NCBI RefSeq assembly: GCF_018437505.1
Contig: NZ_CP072467.1
Coordinates: 4,364,010-4,428,009 of the forward strand
Source: Spiractinospora alimapuensis
GTDB taxonomy: Bacteria; Actinomycetota; Actinomycetes; Streptosporangiales; Streptosporangiaceae
Length of the DNA stretch: 64,000 nt
Direction: 5' to 3'
The notes beneath the pieces were generated by a model. The model had not been told where the DNA came from, did no database searches, and worked only from the letters and a program-made list of their open reading frames with translations. Of the stretch, positions 44,930 to 54,243 are shown one piece after another (positions within the stretch are counted from its first letter, which is position 1; each line of letters begins with the position of its first letter). The translations under genes were made by a program, and so were the position numbers.

Positions 44930-46176
44930 GACGTCGTGTCCCTCTCCCATGTCACGGGCAGTTCGCGCAGGCCAAGGACGAGAGCGTCGTCCCGGACCGG
45001 AACGTCGTCCGCGGCGACCGCGAGACGCAGGGTGGGGAAGCGGTCCAGCAAGGCGCGGAACGCGATGCGCAACTCGATCCGGGCGAGCTGCTGTCCCAGG
45101 CACTGGTGGATCCCATGACCCAGAGCCAGGTGCTGGCGAGGGCGCTCCCGGTCGAATCGCAGGCTGTGCGGGTCGGGGAAGACGGACGGGTCGCGGTTCA
45201 CCGCCGGGACCGACACGGTGACCCCCTGGCCGGCGCGGATGAGTGTTCCCGCGACCTCGACGTCTTCCAAGGCGACCCGGTTGGGGGCGCCCAGGTGCAC
45301 GATGCTGTGGAACCGCAGCAGTTCCTCGACGGCCGTTTCCGTCAGGTCGGGATCCGATCGCAGCGCCGCGAGGTGGTCGGGGTGTTGGAGCAGCGAGAAC
45401 ACCCCCAACGCGATCTGGTTCGCGGTGGTTTCGTGCCCGGCGACGAGCAGGGTCAGGGCGATGTGGGTGAGTTCCTCCTCGGTGACCTCACCGCTGGCCG
45501 CCAGGCCACCGAGGATGTTGTCACCCGGGTCGGCGAGTTGCCTGCGCGCCTGGCCGCGCAGGTAGCGGCCGAGTTCCACGCCGGCCGCTGCGACGTCCTC
45601 GGTGGCCCCGATCAGGGAGAGCAACCGGGTCGTGAGGTCCTGGAACAGGTCGTGGTCCGTGTAGGGCACGCCCAACAGTTCGCAGATGACCAGGGACGGG
45701 ATCGGGAGAGCGAAGGTCGACACCAGGTCGGCGGGTGGGCCGGCCTCCTCCATCGCGTCCAGACGGCTCGCGGTGATCTCCTCGATGCGCGGCTCCAGCG
45801 TGCGCATACGCCGCACCGTGAACTGGCCGGTGAGTAGTCGGCGCAACCGCGTGTGTTCCGGCGGGTCCATCTGACCGAAGGACCCGGGGCGCACCTCGCC
45901 CCGCTCCGCGTCGTTGCCCACGCCCGGAGGGCGGACCGCGTCGTGCTTGAGGTTGGGGTTGGTGCTGAACCGGGGGTCGGCGAGCACCGCGCGGGCCTCC
46001 TCGAGCCCCGTCACCAGCCACCCGACGTGCCCGTCCAGGTAGGCCAGGGGACTCAGCGGTCCCCGCGCGTGACGTTCCTCCAACTCGGCGGGTGGGCGGA
46101 ACGGGCAGCCACCGGTGCGCTGCCGGGGTACGGGAGACGCATTCGTCTCGTCCTGGTTCGTGGGCTCAGTTCGCAT
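44926..46176 (-). CDS. Cytochrome P450
   Basis: This 416-residue soluble class I P450 has the I-helix oxygen-activation motif AGHETT at 246-251, ExxR at 285-288 and the heme-thiolate cysteine C359 in LGHGIHQCLG. The usual Phe at the start of the heme loop is Leu, a minor variant. The overall look is of the CYP105/CYP107-like actinobacterial families, acting on xenobiotics or secondary metabolites. The divergent TetR gene probably controls it. The substrate is unknown. Confidence 0.94.
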   Translation of the reverse strand: MRTEPTNQDETNASPVPRQRTGGCPFRPPAELEERHARGPLSPLAYLDGHVGWLVTGLEEARAVLADPRFSTNPNLKHDAVRPPGVGNDAERGEVRPGSFGQMDPPEHTRLRRLLTGQFTVRRMRTLEPRIEEITASRLDAMEEAGPPADLVSTFALPIPSLVICELLGVPYTDHDLFQDLTTRLLSLIGATEDVAAAGVELGRYLRGQARRQLADPGDNILGGLAASGEVTEEELTHIALTLLVAGHETTANQIALGVFSLLQHPDHLAALRSDPDLTETAVEELLRFHSIVHLGAPNRVALEDVEVAGTLIRAGQGVTVSVPAVNRDPSVFPDPHSLRFDRERPRQHLALGHGIHQCLGQQLARIELRIAFRALLDRFPTLRLAVAADDVPVRDDALVLGLRELPVTWERDTTS

Positions 46177-46283
46177 GCTGACTCCAACTTTGAGAGATGA
46201 CTCCGATGTTAAGAGGCAACTATCAAGATCGCAATGGCGATGAGGTGGTCCGGATTATGCTGGGGGCGCCATCGGACGGTGTG

Positions 46284-46916
46284 ATGGCGCGGACGAAGGA
46301 GATGAGCCCACTGGCCACGAGCGCGGGAACCGGAGCGTGGGAGCGCAAGCGGGCACGGGCGCGGGTGTCGATCCAGCGCGCCGCCTTTCGCCTGTTCCGA
46401 GAACAGGGGTTCGCCGCGACGACGGTGGAACAGGTCGCCGAGCAGGCCGACGTCGCGCCCAGCACCGTCTTCCGGTATTTTCCGACCAAGCAGGACCTGT
46501 TGGTCTTCGACCCCGCCTACTCGCTGCTGCGTCCCCTGTCCGAGGCCTTCGAGGCCATGCCGCCGGAGCTGACGCCGCTCCAAGCACTGCGCGGCGCGGT
46601 ACGCGAGGCGCTCGCCCAGCTCTCCCCCGAGGCGCGCGAGATCCGCTACGAACGCGACCTGTTGATGCTCACCGTTCCGGAACTCTGGTCGGCGAACTTC
46701 GGGTTGTTGGGCGAGGGGATCGACGCGATCGCGGAGCTTGTCGCTCGCCGCGTGGGACGCCCGAACGACGACCCGCGGGTGCGGGCCTTCGCCCGCGCGG
46801 CCTCGGGCGCGGGCATCGGTGTCCTGATCGCGTGGTCACGCGCACCGGGGGATGAGGACCCGATCGAGGCCATCGACGCCGCCTTCGCCGCGCTGGAGGA
46901 CGGCCTCACCCTGTGA
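46284..46916 (+). CDS. TetR-family transcriptional regulator
   Basis: The N-terminal HTH (IQRAAFRLFREQGFAATTVEQVAEQADVAPSTVFRYFPTK) is canonical TetR; the C-terminal ligand domain is divergent. The start is uncertain: ATG 46284 (MARTKEM), ATG 46257 and 46197 are in frame. It is divergent from the P450-ferredoxin operon, and the intergenic region holds a short inverted repeat ATCGC-AATG-GCGAT. It is the likely repressor of the P450. Confidence 0.88.
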   Translation: MARTKEMSPLATSAGTGAWERKRARARVSIQRAAFRLFREQGFAATTVEQVAEQADVAPSTVFRYFPTKQDLLVFDPAYSLLRPLSEAFEAMPPELTPLQALRGAVREALAQLSPEAREIRYERDLLMLTVPELWSANFGLLGEGIDAIAELVARRVGRPNDDPRVRAFARAASGAGIGVLIAWSRAPGDEDPIEAIDAAFAALEDGLTL

Positions 46917-46946
46917 GTCCCACCTCGGCCACCCTGGCCAGGTCCG

Positions 46947-47207
46947 CTACGTGGGGCGGTTCGCGGTGTCGTACCGCTCCCGGTTGGCCAGCACCTCGTC
47001 CATGTGTGCCTCCGCCCACCCCTTGATCCCGCGCATGACCTCGTGCAGCGACAACCCCAGCGGGGTCAGCTCGTAGGTCACGGTGACCGGGACCGTCGCG
47101 GTCACCGTGCGGGTGAGCAGACCGTCGCGCTCCAACGAGCGCAGGGTCTGGGTGAGCATCTTCTGGCTGACCCCAGCCAGGCGGCGGGACAGCTCGGAGT
47201 AGCGCAT
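46947..47207 (-). pseudogene. HxlR-family regulator, 5'-truncated
   Basis: The 86 residues begin at MRYSELSRRLAGVSQKMLTQTLRSLERDGLL, the recognition half of an HxlR winged helix, and finish with the normal dimerisation helix. The first 25-30 residues, with helix 1 and the conserved Cys, are missing. The same frame upstream meets a TGA eight codons before the first Met, and nothing upstream restores them. It may be a non-functional remnant; a short functional protein cannot be excluded. Confidence 0.6.
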
Positions 47208-47405
47208 GGCGCGCGGTTCCCCTCACTGGTCGGCCCTCCAGAGGGACGCCGTCCCCCGGAACGCGACGGCGGGCGGTTTGTCGGAGTACGGCCGGTGCCG
47301 CTCCCGAGGAGCGGTGGTGGCACTGTGTGGGAGGCCACCCGCCGCGCGGGCCCCCGACCGGCGTGTCACGACAAGCCGATTGGCTCTGACCTGCGGGAAT
47401 CCGTG

Positions 47406-47450
47406 GTTCTTTCGTGTTACGAATGGTCGCATAAGCGACACATAAAGAAC
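47406..47450. promoter_or_regulatory. AT-rich interrupted hairpin upstream of the RCC1 gene
   Basis: GTTCTTT (47406-47412) pairs with AAAGAAC (47444-47450), and TCGC-ATAA-GCGA forms an inner stem. It lies in a locally AT-rich island, so it may be a promoter/operator rather than a terminator. Confidence 0.35.
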
Positions 47451-47463
47451 TGGTGGTTGCCGA

Positions 47464-47500
47464 CGGTGGTTCGGTGTGGGAGTCCCACACCGAACCACCG
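47464..47500. repeat. Perfect 18-bp inverted repeat upstream of the RCC1 gene
   Basis: CGGTGGTTCGGTGTGGGA, one central G, then its exact complement. It is too symmetrical to be chance. It could be an operator dimer site or, as RNA, a very stable hairpin, and is 86 bp before the RCC1 start. Confidence 0.85.
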
Positions 47501-47586
47501 GTCCCGGTGCTCCAGTGCTGTCACCGGTGTGCGGGTGGGCTGTCGTCAGTGCCGGCCCGAGCGGGGTCGAACGTCACGGGGGAACG

Positions 47587-48885
47587 ATGCTGGGGAACGT
47601 CGCGGGAGTCGTGTTGCCACGCCAGGGTCTCCGCGCACGGGGGCGGTCCGGCGCGCGGGGGAGCGTGTTCCGTCGGTGCGCCACCGTCGGCGCCCTGGTC
47701 GGCGCCCTGGTCGGCGCCATGGCGCAGCCGCCGGTGGCGTACGCCGAGGGGAACTCGGCCGACCCCACCCTCTCCTGGGGCCGCAACAGCTTCGGCCAGC
47801 TCGGCGACGGTGAGACCGCCAACGCTTCCACTCCCGTCAACGTGGACCTGCCGGCGGGCGAGAGTCTGGTGCAGGTGGTCGGCGGCCAGTACCACTCGCT
47901 CGCCGTGACCTCCCGCGGACGCCTGTTGAGTTGGGGACGGAACAACTACGGGCAGCTGGGGGACGGAACGTCCACGAACCGCGAGGCCCCCGCGGAGGTG
48001 GAGCTTCCCGGCGAAGCCACCGTCACCCACGTCGCCGCCGGCTCCGCCCACAGCCTCGCCGTCACCTCGGACGGCACGGTGCTGGCATGGGGCCTGAACA
48101 ACTTCGGTCAACTGGGCGACGGGACCACCACCAACCGCGGTACGCCCCGGGAGGTGGAGCTCCCCGACGGGACTGCGGTACGACAGGTGGCCGCCGGCGC
48201 GGCGTTCGGACTCGCCCTGACGACGGACGACCGACTCCTGGCCTGGGGCGAGAACAGCTACGGCCAGTTGGGCGACGGCACCACCAACCACCGGGGAACC
48301 CCCGTGGAAGTGGACCTGCCCGACGGTGCCGGCGTCAGTCAAGTAGCCACGGGAAGCCTCTACCACGCGCTCGCCCTGACCACCGACGGAACACTGCTCT
48401 CCTGGGGACGCAACCGGTACGGCCAACTCGGTGACGGCACCGACGACAACCGGGCCACACCCGGCGCCGTGGACCTGCCCGACGGCGTGACCGTCACCCA
48501 GGCGGCGGTCGGCGGCTGGCACAGCCTCGCCGTCACCGACGACGGTGACGTGCTGGCGTGGGGTCAGAACCTCTACGGCCAACTCGGCGACGACACCAAC
48601 ACCGACCGTGACACCCCCATCCAGGTGCCCCTGCCCGAGGACACCGCCATCACCGAGGTCGCGACGGGAAGCCAGTACCACAGCCTGGCCAGGTCGTCCG
48701 ACGGTGAGGTGTTCGCCTGGGGGGCCAACGGCTCCGGGGAGCTCGGCGACGGAACCACGACACGCAGGCACACCCCGGTGAAGACACGACTGGCGGACGG
48801 CTCCGAGATCACCGCCCTCGCCGCCGGCTACCGTCACAGCTTCGCCCTGACCACCACCGCGCGTGGGCTGCTCAGCGAACTCTGA
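47587..48885 (+). CDS. Secreted RCC1-repeat beta-propeller protein
   Basis: The 432-residue protein has an N-terminal signal segment (ATVGALVGALVGAMAQ, cleavage near AYA). Seven repeats of about 52 residues follow, each with a WGxNxxGQLGDG core and a 'HSLAVTSDG' strand: a seven-bladed RCC1-like propeller. Actinobacterial members are extracellular and of unknown role, possibly protein-binding. The ATG at 47587 follows CACGGGGGAACG. No enzymatic residues are recognisable. Confidence 0.88.
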   Translation: MLGNVAGVVLPRQGLRARGRSGARGSVFRRCATVGALVGALVGAMAQPPVAYAEGNSADPTLSWGRNSFGQLGDGETANASTPVNVDLPAGESLVQVVGGQYHSLAVTSRGRLLSWGRNNYGQLGDGTSTNREAPAEVELPGEATVTHVAAGSAHSLAVTSDGTVLAWGLNNFGQLGDGTTTNRGTPREVELPDGTAVRQVAAGAAFGLALTTDDRLLAWGENSYGQLGDGTTNHRGTPVEVDLPDGAGVSQVATGSLYHALALTTDGTLLSWGRNRYGQLGDGTDDNRATPGAVDLPDGVTVTQAAVGGWHSLAVTDDGDVLAWGQNLYGQLGDDTNTDRDTPIQVPLPEDTAITEVATGSQYHSLARSSDGEVFAWGANGSGELGDGTTTRRHTPVKTRLADGSEITALAAGYRHSFALTTTARGLLSEL

Positions 48886-49447
48886 CCGTCCGAACCCGTC
48901 CCGCGACATCCGTTCCCCGCGGACGCGGGGCCGGCCGAGGCGCCGACCCACGGTGAGCCGCCGCGGCATTGGACGTGGGGCTCACCATCGGTACGGTCGC
49001 CGGCGGCGACCGTCGAGGTCGCACCAACCCATGGGCTGGCCGCCGACGGGCGTACGCTTCCCGTGGCTGGCCAAGACTCCCACCTCCCATTGGGCGGGGC
49101 GCTGGGGCGCCGGGCGCACGCTTCGGGCTCTTCACTGGTGTGCGCCGATTCGAAGTCTCCGAGCCGGTCCCGCGGGTCCGCCGCCCGCGATGGATCGGTC
49201 CGTTGTCGTGGCTCACGGTGCTGACGTCGATCACGGGGAGCCGGCCCCGTCCTCATGTGGTCGTCGCCCTCGCGTCGCGGAGTTGGCACGCCCCAGAGAG
49301 ACCCACCGTCCGGACGACGACATCCCTCACCGCGTCGAGACCGACGCACCCGGCGTCGGCGCGTGGTTGGCCGTCCGAACACGACCGTTGGCCACCCCTG
49401 TCGAGGGCAACCCGCTCGGCGCGACCTGTCGGGGGTACGCTTCGTGG
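48886..49447. other. Intergenic region, no gene
   Basis: About 560 bases without a supported gene. It has three imperfect copies of a GTACGCTTC-like motif (about 49045, 49115 and 49435). The last is a TANNNT-type -10 box seven bases before the DHFR-like ATG. One CRISPR-repeat-like palindrome sits near 48908 but has no neighbours. Confidence 0.4.
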
Positions 49448-49996
49448 ATGGGACCTCTTCGGTACTCCATCAACATCACGTTGGACGGGTGCTGCGACCA
49501 TCGCGCGGTCACGGCGGACGAAGAGCTGCATCGTCATCACATCGCGAACCTCGAGCGGGCCGACGCTCTGCTCTTCGGCCGGGTGACCTACGAGATGATG
49601 GAGGCGGCGTGGCGGCCGCGGGCCGCGGCGGAGCCGCGACCCGACTGGACGGATCCCTTCGCCCGGACGATCGACGCGGCGAGGAAGTACGTCGTGTCGA
49701 GCACCCTGGAGCGGGTCGACTGGAACGCGGAGCTTGTGCGCGGGGATCTGGGCGAGGCGGTGCGACAGCTCAAACACGACTCCGAGCGGGGAGTGTTCGT
49801 CGGTGGCGTGACGCTCCCACGGGCACTGGCCGAGCTGGGACTGATCGACGAGTACGAGTTCGTCGTGCATCCCCGGCTCGTCGGCCACGGGCCGACACTG
49901 TTCGCGGGAATGACGAAGCCCGTCGACCTGAAGCCCGTGGACAGGCTGGAGCTCGCCTCGGGCGCGGTGGCGATGCGGTACGAGCCACGCAGGTAG
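49448..49996 (+). CDS. Dihydrofolate reductase-like (RibD C-terminal domain) protein
   Basis: The 182-residue protein belongs to the DHFR/RibD_C fold, with N-terminal SINITLDGCCDH, LLFGRVTYEMM, KYVVSSTLE and GVFVGGVTLPRALAELGLIDEY. Such proteins bind NADPH; the substrate is unknown. The ATG has no Shine-Dalgarno, and a -10-like TACGCT lies seven bases upstream, so the mRNA may be leaderless. A second DHFR-like gene lies at 53038-53583. Confidence 0.86.
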   Translation: MGPLRYSINITLDGCCDHRAVTADEELHRHHIANLERADALLFGRVTYEMMEAAWRPRAAAEPRPDWTDPFARTIDAARKYVVSSTLERVDWNAELVRGDLGEAVRQLKHDSERGVFVGGVTLPRALAELGLIDEYEFVVHPRLVGHGPTLFAGMTKPVDLKPVDRLELASGAVAMRYEPRR

Positions 49997-50236
49997 CCCG
50001 GGGTGAGCCCCCACGACCAGGCGGGCAGGGCGAGAGCGGAGTGCGGACGGCGGGACGCTCTGACGCCCGCACTCGCACACCGGCCGAACCCCCGCACCAC
50101 GGCGTCGAGCCGCCACCGCGGGATGTGCGCACCCGGGGCACCGACGAGGGGGCCGACCGCCTCCTGTTCCGGCCTGACCGCCGGCACCCTGCTCGCCGCA
50201 CGCGTGCCCCGCGCTCGACTGGGGAGAACCCCGAGC

Positions 50237-51454
50237 ATGACCATGACAGTCGACGTGGCGCGGGTGCGTGCGTTTCGCGCGGCCCGTCACCATCTCACTG
50301 AGCGCCGACCGATCGACGATGTTCTCGCGGTGGTCGGGGCATGCGGGATCCAGAACACGCCGCCCTGGGCGGCCGGGGTGGCCTTGGGCGCCCGGCTGGA
50401 CGGATTCACCCTGGACGCGTTCGACCGCGCCGTGAGCGTGGACCGGACCCTCACCCAGTCCTGGTGCATGCGTGGTGCCCCGTTCCTCTTTCCCACCAAC
50501 GACATCGACGTGTTCACCACAGGGCTCCTACCGGACACCGAACGGGACATCCGTGCCTTCGTCGTCGGTGTCAAACCCGCGCTGGACGCCCTGGAGATGA
50601 GCGCGATCGAGGCCGTCGACCGGACCGAGGCGACGCTGCCCCGGATCCTCTCCGGCAGACAGCTCCCCATCGATCCGCTCGGCAAGGAGATCGCGGACAC
50701 GATCGCGGAGTACCTCCCCCTGGCGCGTCGGCGGACCTGGGACGAGCCGGGGCCCTACTCTCCGGGACAGCCGTTGGGGGAGGGGGTCGTCCACTTCGTG
50801 CTGCGGATCAGCACCCTGAAGCAGACGATCTGCTTCGCTCCCCGCAGTGGGAACAAGGCCCCGTTCGTTCTCACCAGCGAGTGGCTGGGGGACGACAGGC
50901 GTCACACCGAGCAGGACGAGGCCCGGCGAGAGCTGCTCCGGCGCTATCTCCGCCGTTACGGCCCTTCGAACTCCGCGGGTTTCGCGGCCTGGGCGGGGAT
51001 CTCCCCACAGCAGGCCTCCGACACCTGGGATCTGCTGGCGGAGGAGCTGACGAGTGTTCGCGGCCACAAGGGCGGGACCACCTGGGTCCTGGGCGACGAC
51101 GTCGGCGCGTTGGAGAGCGCATCGGTGCCCGACAGTGTGCGCCTGCTCCCGCCCAGCGACCCCTACCTCCGGCAACAGGACCGCGACACCATCCTCGACG
51201 ACACCACGCGACACCCGGTCCTGTGGCGGACCGTCGGCGCGCCGGGGGCGGTGCTCCGAGCCGGTCGGGTCGTTGGCGTCTGGAACGCCAGGAAGCGGGG
51301 TAGGCGCCTCGATCTCACGGTGCGGCCGTTCGAGCCTCTCCCGGAGGGCGTGCGTTCCGCGGTGGCGGCCGAGGCCGACGTTCTCGCTCCCCTGCGTGGT
51401 GCGGAGCGAGTGGCCCTGTCGTTCACGGAGGAGCGGACCTCCGCCACTGGATAG
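50237..51454 (+). CDS. Winged-helix DNA-binding protein (AlkX/YcaQ-like, HTH_42)
   Basis: This roughly 405-residue member of the DUF1006/HTH_42 family includes the AlkZ/YcaQ DNA glycosylases. It contains IQNTPPWAAGVALGAR where the catalytic GxQ(A/x)Q/D element usually sits, plus SWCMRGAPFLFPT, RRYLRRYGPSNSAGFAAWAG and a C-terminal LLPPSDPYL segment. Several family positions are kept but the Q-x-Q/D pair is altered, so glycosylase activity is doubtful. The ATG at 50237 is chosen inside a longer frame. Confidence 0.75.
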   Translation: MTMTVDVARVRAFRAARHHLTERRPIDDVLAVVGACGIQNTPPWAAGVALGARLDGFTLDAFDRAVSVDRTLTQSWCMRGAPFLFPTNDIDVFTTGLLPDTERDIRAFVVGVKPALDALEMSAIEAVDRTEATLPRILSGRQLPIDPLGKEIADTIAEYLPLARRRTWDEPGPYSPGQPLGEGVVHFVLRISTLKQTICFAPRSGNKAPFVLTSEWLGDDRRHTEQDEARRELLRRYLRRYGPSNSAGFAAWAGISPQQASDTWDLLAEELTSVRGHKGGTTWVLGDDVGALESASVPDSVRLLPPSDPYLRQQDRDTILDDTTRHPVLWRTVGAPGAVLRAGRVVGVWNARKRGRRLDLTVRPFEPLPEGVRSAVAAEADVLAPLRGAERVALSFTEERTSATG

Positions 51455-51464
51455 GCTGCCCCCC

Positions 51465-51965
51465 GTGCAGATCCGTGCCTACCGGCCGAGCGACGCCCGC
51501 CCCACCCTGGACGTGTTCCGGCGCGCGGTCCACCAGACGGCGCGCCGCGACTACACCGAGGAGCAGGTCGACGCCTGGGCTCCGGAGTTGATCGACGTGG
51601 ACGTGTGGGCGGCGCGGAGGGCCCAGGCCGAGACCCTCGTCGCCGTGGCGGACGACCACGTCCTCGGGTTCTGTGACCTCGACCCGCAGGGACACATCGA
51701 CATGCTGTTCGTCGACCCGGCGTGGGGACGACGTGGTGTCGCGTCCCAGATGCTGGACCGCGTCATGGCTCGGGCGCGTGCGCGGGGCCTGAAAACCCTG
51801 ACGACGTACGCGAGCCTGACCGCACGTCCCTTCTTCGAGCGCCACGGGTTCACGGTCACCGAGGAACGGTGGCCGGAGGTGCGGGGGGTGCGCATGCGGA
51901 ACTTCGCCATGGTCCGTCGTGTGGCCGGGGACCGCGGGTCACCGTCCGGGCAGAAGCTCCCGTAG
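51465..51965 (+). CDS. GNAT-family N-acetyltransferase
   Basis: The 166-residue acetyltransferase shows the acetyl-CoA loop VDPAWGRRGVASQML and LTTYASLTARPFFERHGFTV. The target is unknown, but the family acetylates small amines or protein N-termini. It starts with GTG at 51465, 11 bases after the previous stop. Its 3' end overlaps the convergent arsC-like gene by 27 bases. Confidence 0.85.
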   Translation: MQIRAYRPSDARPTLDVFRRAVHQTARRDYTEEQVDAWAPELIDVDVWAARRAQAETLVAVADDHVLGFCDLDPQGHIDMLFVDPAWGRRGVASQMLDRVMARARARGLKTLTTYASLTARPFFERHGFTVTEERWPEVRGVRMRNFAMVRRVAGDRGSPSGQKLP

Positions 51966-52349
51966 CAGCGTCTCCACCCGCGCCCTGATCTCGTCCCTGA
52001 TCGTTCGCACGGCCTCGAGGTCCGCACCCGCGGGATCGGACAGCGTCCAATCCAGGTAGCGCTTCCCCGGGAAGACGGGACAGGCGTCGCCGCACCCCAT
52101 GGTGACGCACACGTCCGACTCCCGCACGGCGGTGGACGTCAACACGGTGGGCGTGTTGGCGGAGATGTCGATCCCGACCTCCAACATCGCCTCGACGACA
52201 GCGGGGTGGACCGCCGCGGCGGGTTCGGACCCAGCGGAGCGGACCTCTACCCGGTCGCCCGCGAGATGGGTCAGCCACCCGGCGGCCATCTGGGAGCGGC
52301 CGGCGTTGTGCACACAGACGAACAGCACCGAGGGCGTGGAGATGGACAT
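51939..52349 (-). CDS. arsC: Arsenate reductase, thioredoxin/LMW-phosphatase type
   Basis: The product reduces arsenate to arsenite. The P-loop FVCVHNAGRSQ gives nucleophile C12 with R18/S19. Two more cysteines lie in MGCGDACPVFPG (C86, C90), and a YLDW aspartate provides the general acid. The ATG at 52349 follows AGGAGG with almost no spacer; longer starts are less like the family. No other ars gene (efflux pump, ArsR) is in the neighbourhood. Confidence 0.88.
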   Translation of the reverse strand: MSISTPSVLFVCVHNAGRSQMAAGWLTHLAGDRVEVRSAGSEPAAAVHPAVVEAMLEVGIDISANTPTVLTSTAVRESDVCVTMGCGDACPVFPGKRYLDWTLSDPAGADLEAVRTIRDEIRARVETLLRELLPGR

Positions 52350-52416
52350 CCTCCTGTTGTACCAGCGACAGGTGAACCGGTGCTCGTACGGACACCGTCC
52401 TGGGTGAGCTCCAGTG

Positions 52417-52944
52417 TCAGCGGTCACCGTCGGTCGCGAGGACCTGGAACAGCAGGTGGTCCTCCCACTTACCGGCGATCTTCAGGTACTGGGGTGCTCG
52501 ACCGTACTGTTGGAAGCCGTTGCGTTGGAGCACCCGCTGGGAGGCGTGGTTCTCCGGCATCGTCTCGGCCTGCAGGCGGTGGAGCGCCAACCGGGTGAAC
52601 GCCAACTCCTTGACCTCCGCCACGGCGGTGGAGGCGAGACCCCGGCCGTTGTACTCCATCCCCACCCAGTAACCGATCACGCCGGACTGGAACGCCCCCC
52701 GGACGATCCCCCGCACGCTGATGACGCCCACGACCTCCCCACTGGGGGCGAGGATGCCCAGGATGACCGCCTGGCCGGCCTCGTACTCCGCGAGCCCCGT
52801 GCGGATGATCCCGCGCTGGCCCTCCGACTGGTAGTGCGAGTCGTCGCGGACGGCGTCCCAGGGAGCGAAGAACTCACGGTTGCGCCGCATCAGCTCCGCG
52901 ATACGCGGTGCGTCCTCCTCGGTAAGGAGCCGGGTGACCTGCAT
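52417..52944 (-). CDS. RimJ/RimL-like GNAT acetyltransferase
   Basis: This 175-residue protein has GVIGYWVGMEYNGRGLASTAVAEV (acetyl-CoA site) and NHASQRVLQRNGFQQYGRAPQYL, the RimJ/RimL signature, so it probably acetylates ribosomal or other protein N-termini. It lies alone between arsC and the DHFR-like gene. Confidence 0.9.
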   Translation of the reverse strand: MQVTRLLTEEDAPRIAELMRRNREFFAPWDAVRDDSHYQSEGQRGIIRTGLAEYEAGQAVILGILAPSGEVVGVISVRGIVRGAFQSGVIGYWVGMEYNGRGLASTAVAEVKELAFTRLALHRLQAETMPENHASQRVLQRNGFQQYGRAPQYLKIAGKWEDHLLFQVLATDGDR

Positions 52945-53037
52945 GCGCTACCTCTCTTCGGTTCGTGGGGCCGCGGAGAGGTTATCGTGCGGGGCTCGAC
53001 CCGTCGGACTCCGTGCCCGGGGCCGAGGCCTTCGCGG

Positions 53038-53583
53038 TCACTCCTGGTCCACCACGTAGGTGGTCTGGATGACGCCCGCGCCCAGGCGGACGGTGGACCG
53101 CAGGGTGAGGGGTATGTCCCCGCCGACCGGCCCGAACAGGGGCACCCCCTCGCCGATCAGGACGGGAACCGTGGTGATCGTCAGCTCCTGGACCATGCCT
53201 GCCCGCAGGAGTGCGCGGATCGTCTTCCCGCCATCCACGTAGACGTCCGTGCTGCCCCATGAGGCGAGGCCGGCGGCGAGGGAGGCCTCGTCACGGAAGA
53301 CGGTGACCCGGGTGTCCGCGTCATCGGGGAGGGTGGTGCTGAGCACCGCGACCCGTAGGTCGGTGTAGGGCCAGTTGTCTTCACCGAAGCCGAGGGCGGT
53401 CTCGAACGTGCCCCGTCCGACCACCATCGTGTCGATCCCGGCGATGAAGTCGTGATAGCCGGTGTCGCCCGCGGCCTCGCCCCGTGGGACCAGCCAGTCC
53501 AGCGATCCGTCTGGGCGCGCGATGAACCCGTCGACGCTGATGCCGATGAACACCTTCCCGGTGAAGGTTCGCTCAGGAGCCAT
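53038..53583 (-). CDS. Dihydrofolate reductase-like (RibD_C) protein
   Basis: The 181-residue NADPH-fold protein begins KVFIGISVDGFIARPDGSLDWL and contains VVGRGTFETALGF, DVYVDGGKTIRALLRAG and TTVPVLIGEGVPLF. It overlaps the TetR gene by 11 bases on the same strand, so they form a two-gene unit. It is a distant paralog of the protein at 49448. Confidence 0.9.
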   Translation of the reverse strand: MAPERTFTGKVFIGISVDGFIARPDGSLDWLVPRGEAAGDTGYHDFIAGIDTMVVGRGTFETALGFGEDNWPYTDLRVAVLSTTLPDDADTRVTVFRDEASLAAGLASWGSTDVYVDGGKTIRALLRAGMVQELTITTVPVLIGEGVPLFGPVGGDIPLTLRSTVRLGAGVIQTTYVVDQE

Positions 53584-54190
53584 GATCTCCGTTCTCTCTG
53601 GGTGCGGGTGTCAGGTAGGGGTGGAGAACCGTGTCGACGTCGCGTTCGAGGTCCGTGACGAGCGGTCCGGTCCCGGTCAGTGCCCAGGTGATGAGGCTCC
53701 CGTTGTAGGCGACCTGAACCGACCGGGCCAGGACCTCCACCGGGGCGTCGCTCGCCAACTCCCCCTGGGTCCGCGCCGCGTCGAGCAGTGTGGTGAGTTC
53801 CTGACGGACCCGGGTCGCGTGCTGACTCGCCAACGCGCGCAGTTCGGGATCCGCGAGGTCCATGTGCAGCAGCCCAAGGTGGTTGGCGAGCCTCTCGGGG
53901 CTTCGGACCCCGGACACCTGGTCGGCCAACGCCGCGCGCAGCGCCGCGAGCGGGGAGGGGTACGTCTCCCGCGCGCGTTGGAACGGGGCCTCGGCGACGG
54001 CCACGCCGTGCTGGGCGAACGCCAGCAGCAGGCCATGCCGGGAGCCGAAGCGCTGCACGATGGTGGCCGGGGCGAGCCCGGCCTCGGCGGCGACCCGGGC
54101 CAGTGTCACCGCGTGCGGACCTTCTCGGCCGATGACCTCGCCCAGCGCGCGCAGGATGGACTCGTCGCTCGCCGATCTCGGTCGTGGCAC
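53573..54190 (-). CDS. TetR/AcrR-family regulator
   Basis: This 205-residue repressor has the HTH 'GPHAVTLARVAAEAGLAPATIVQRFGSRHGLL', with a helical ligand domain behind it. It is the first gene of a unit with the DHFR-like protein. A near-perfect AT-rich palindrome lies 55-80 bases upstream of its start, probably its operator, shared with the divergent membrane-protein gene. Confidence 0.9.
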   Translation of the reverse strand: MPRPRSASDESILRALGEVIGREGPHAVTLARVAAEAGLAPATIVQRFGSRHGLLLAFAQHGVAVAEAPFQRARETYPSPLAALRAALADQVSGVRSPERLANHLGLLHMDLADPELRALASQHATRVRQELTTLLDAARTQGELASDAPVEVLARSVQVAYNGSLITWALTGTGPLVTDLERDVDTVLHPYLTPAPRENGDHGS

Positions 54191-54243
54191 GACGTCTCCG
54201 TCCGGGTGTGGGACACGAGTTCGTCAACTTACCGGAGAACATG

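Noticed and set aside
48900-48935. Solitary CRISPR-repeat-like sequence (GTTCCCCGCGGACGCGGGG)
   Set aside because: Only one copy, no spacer-repeat neighbours, and GC-rich palindromes of this kind arise easily here.
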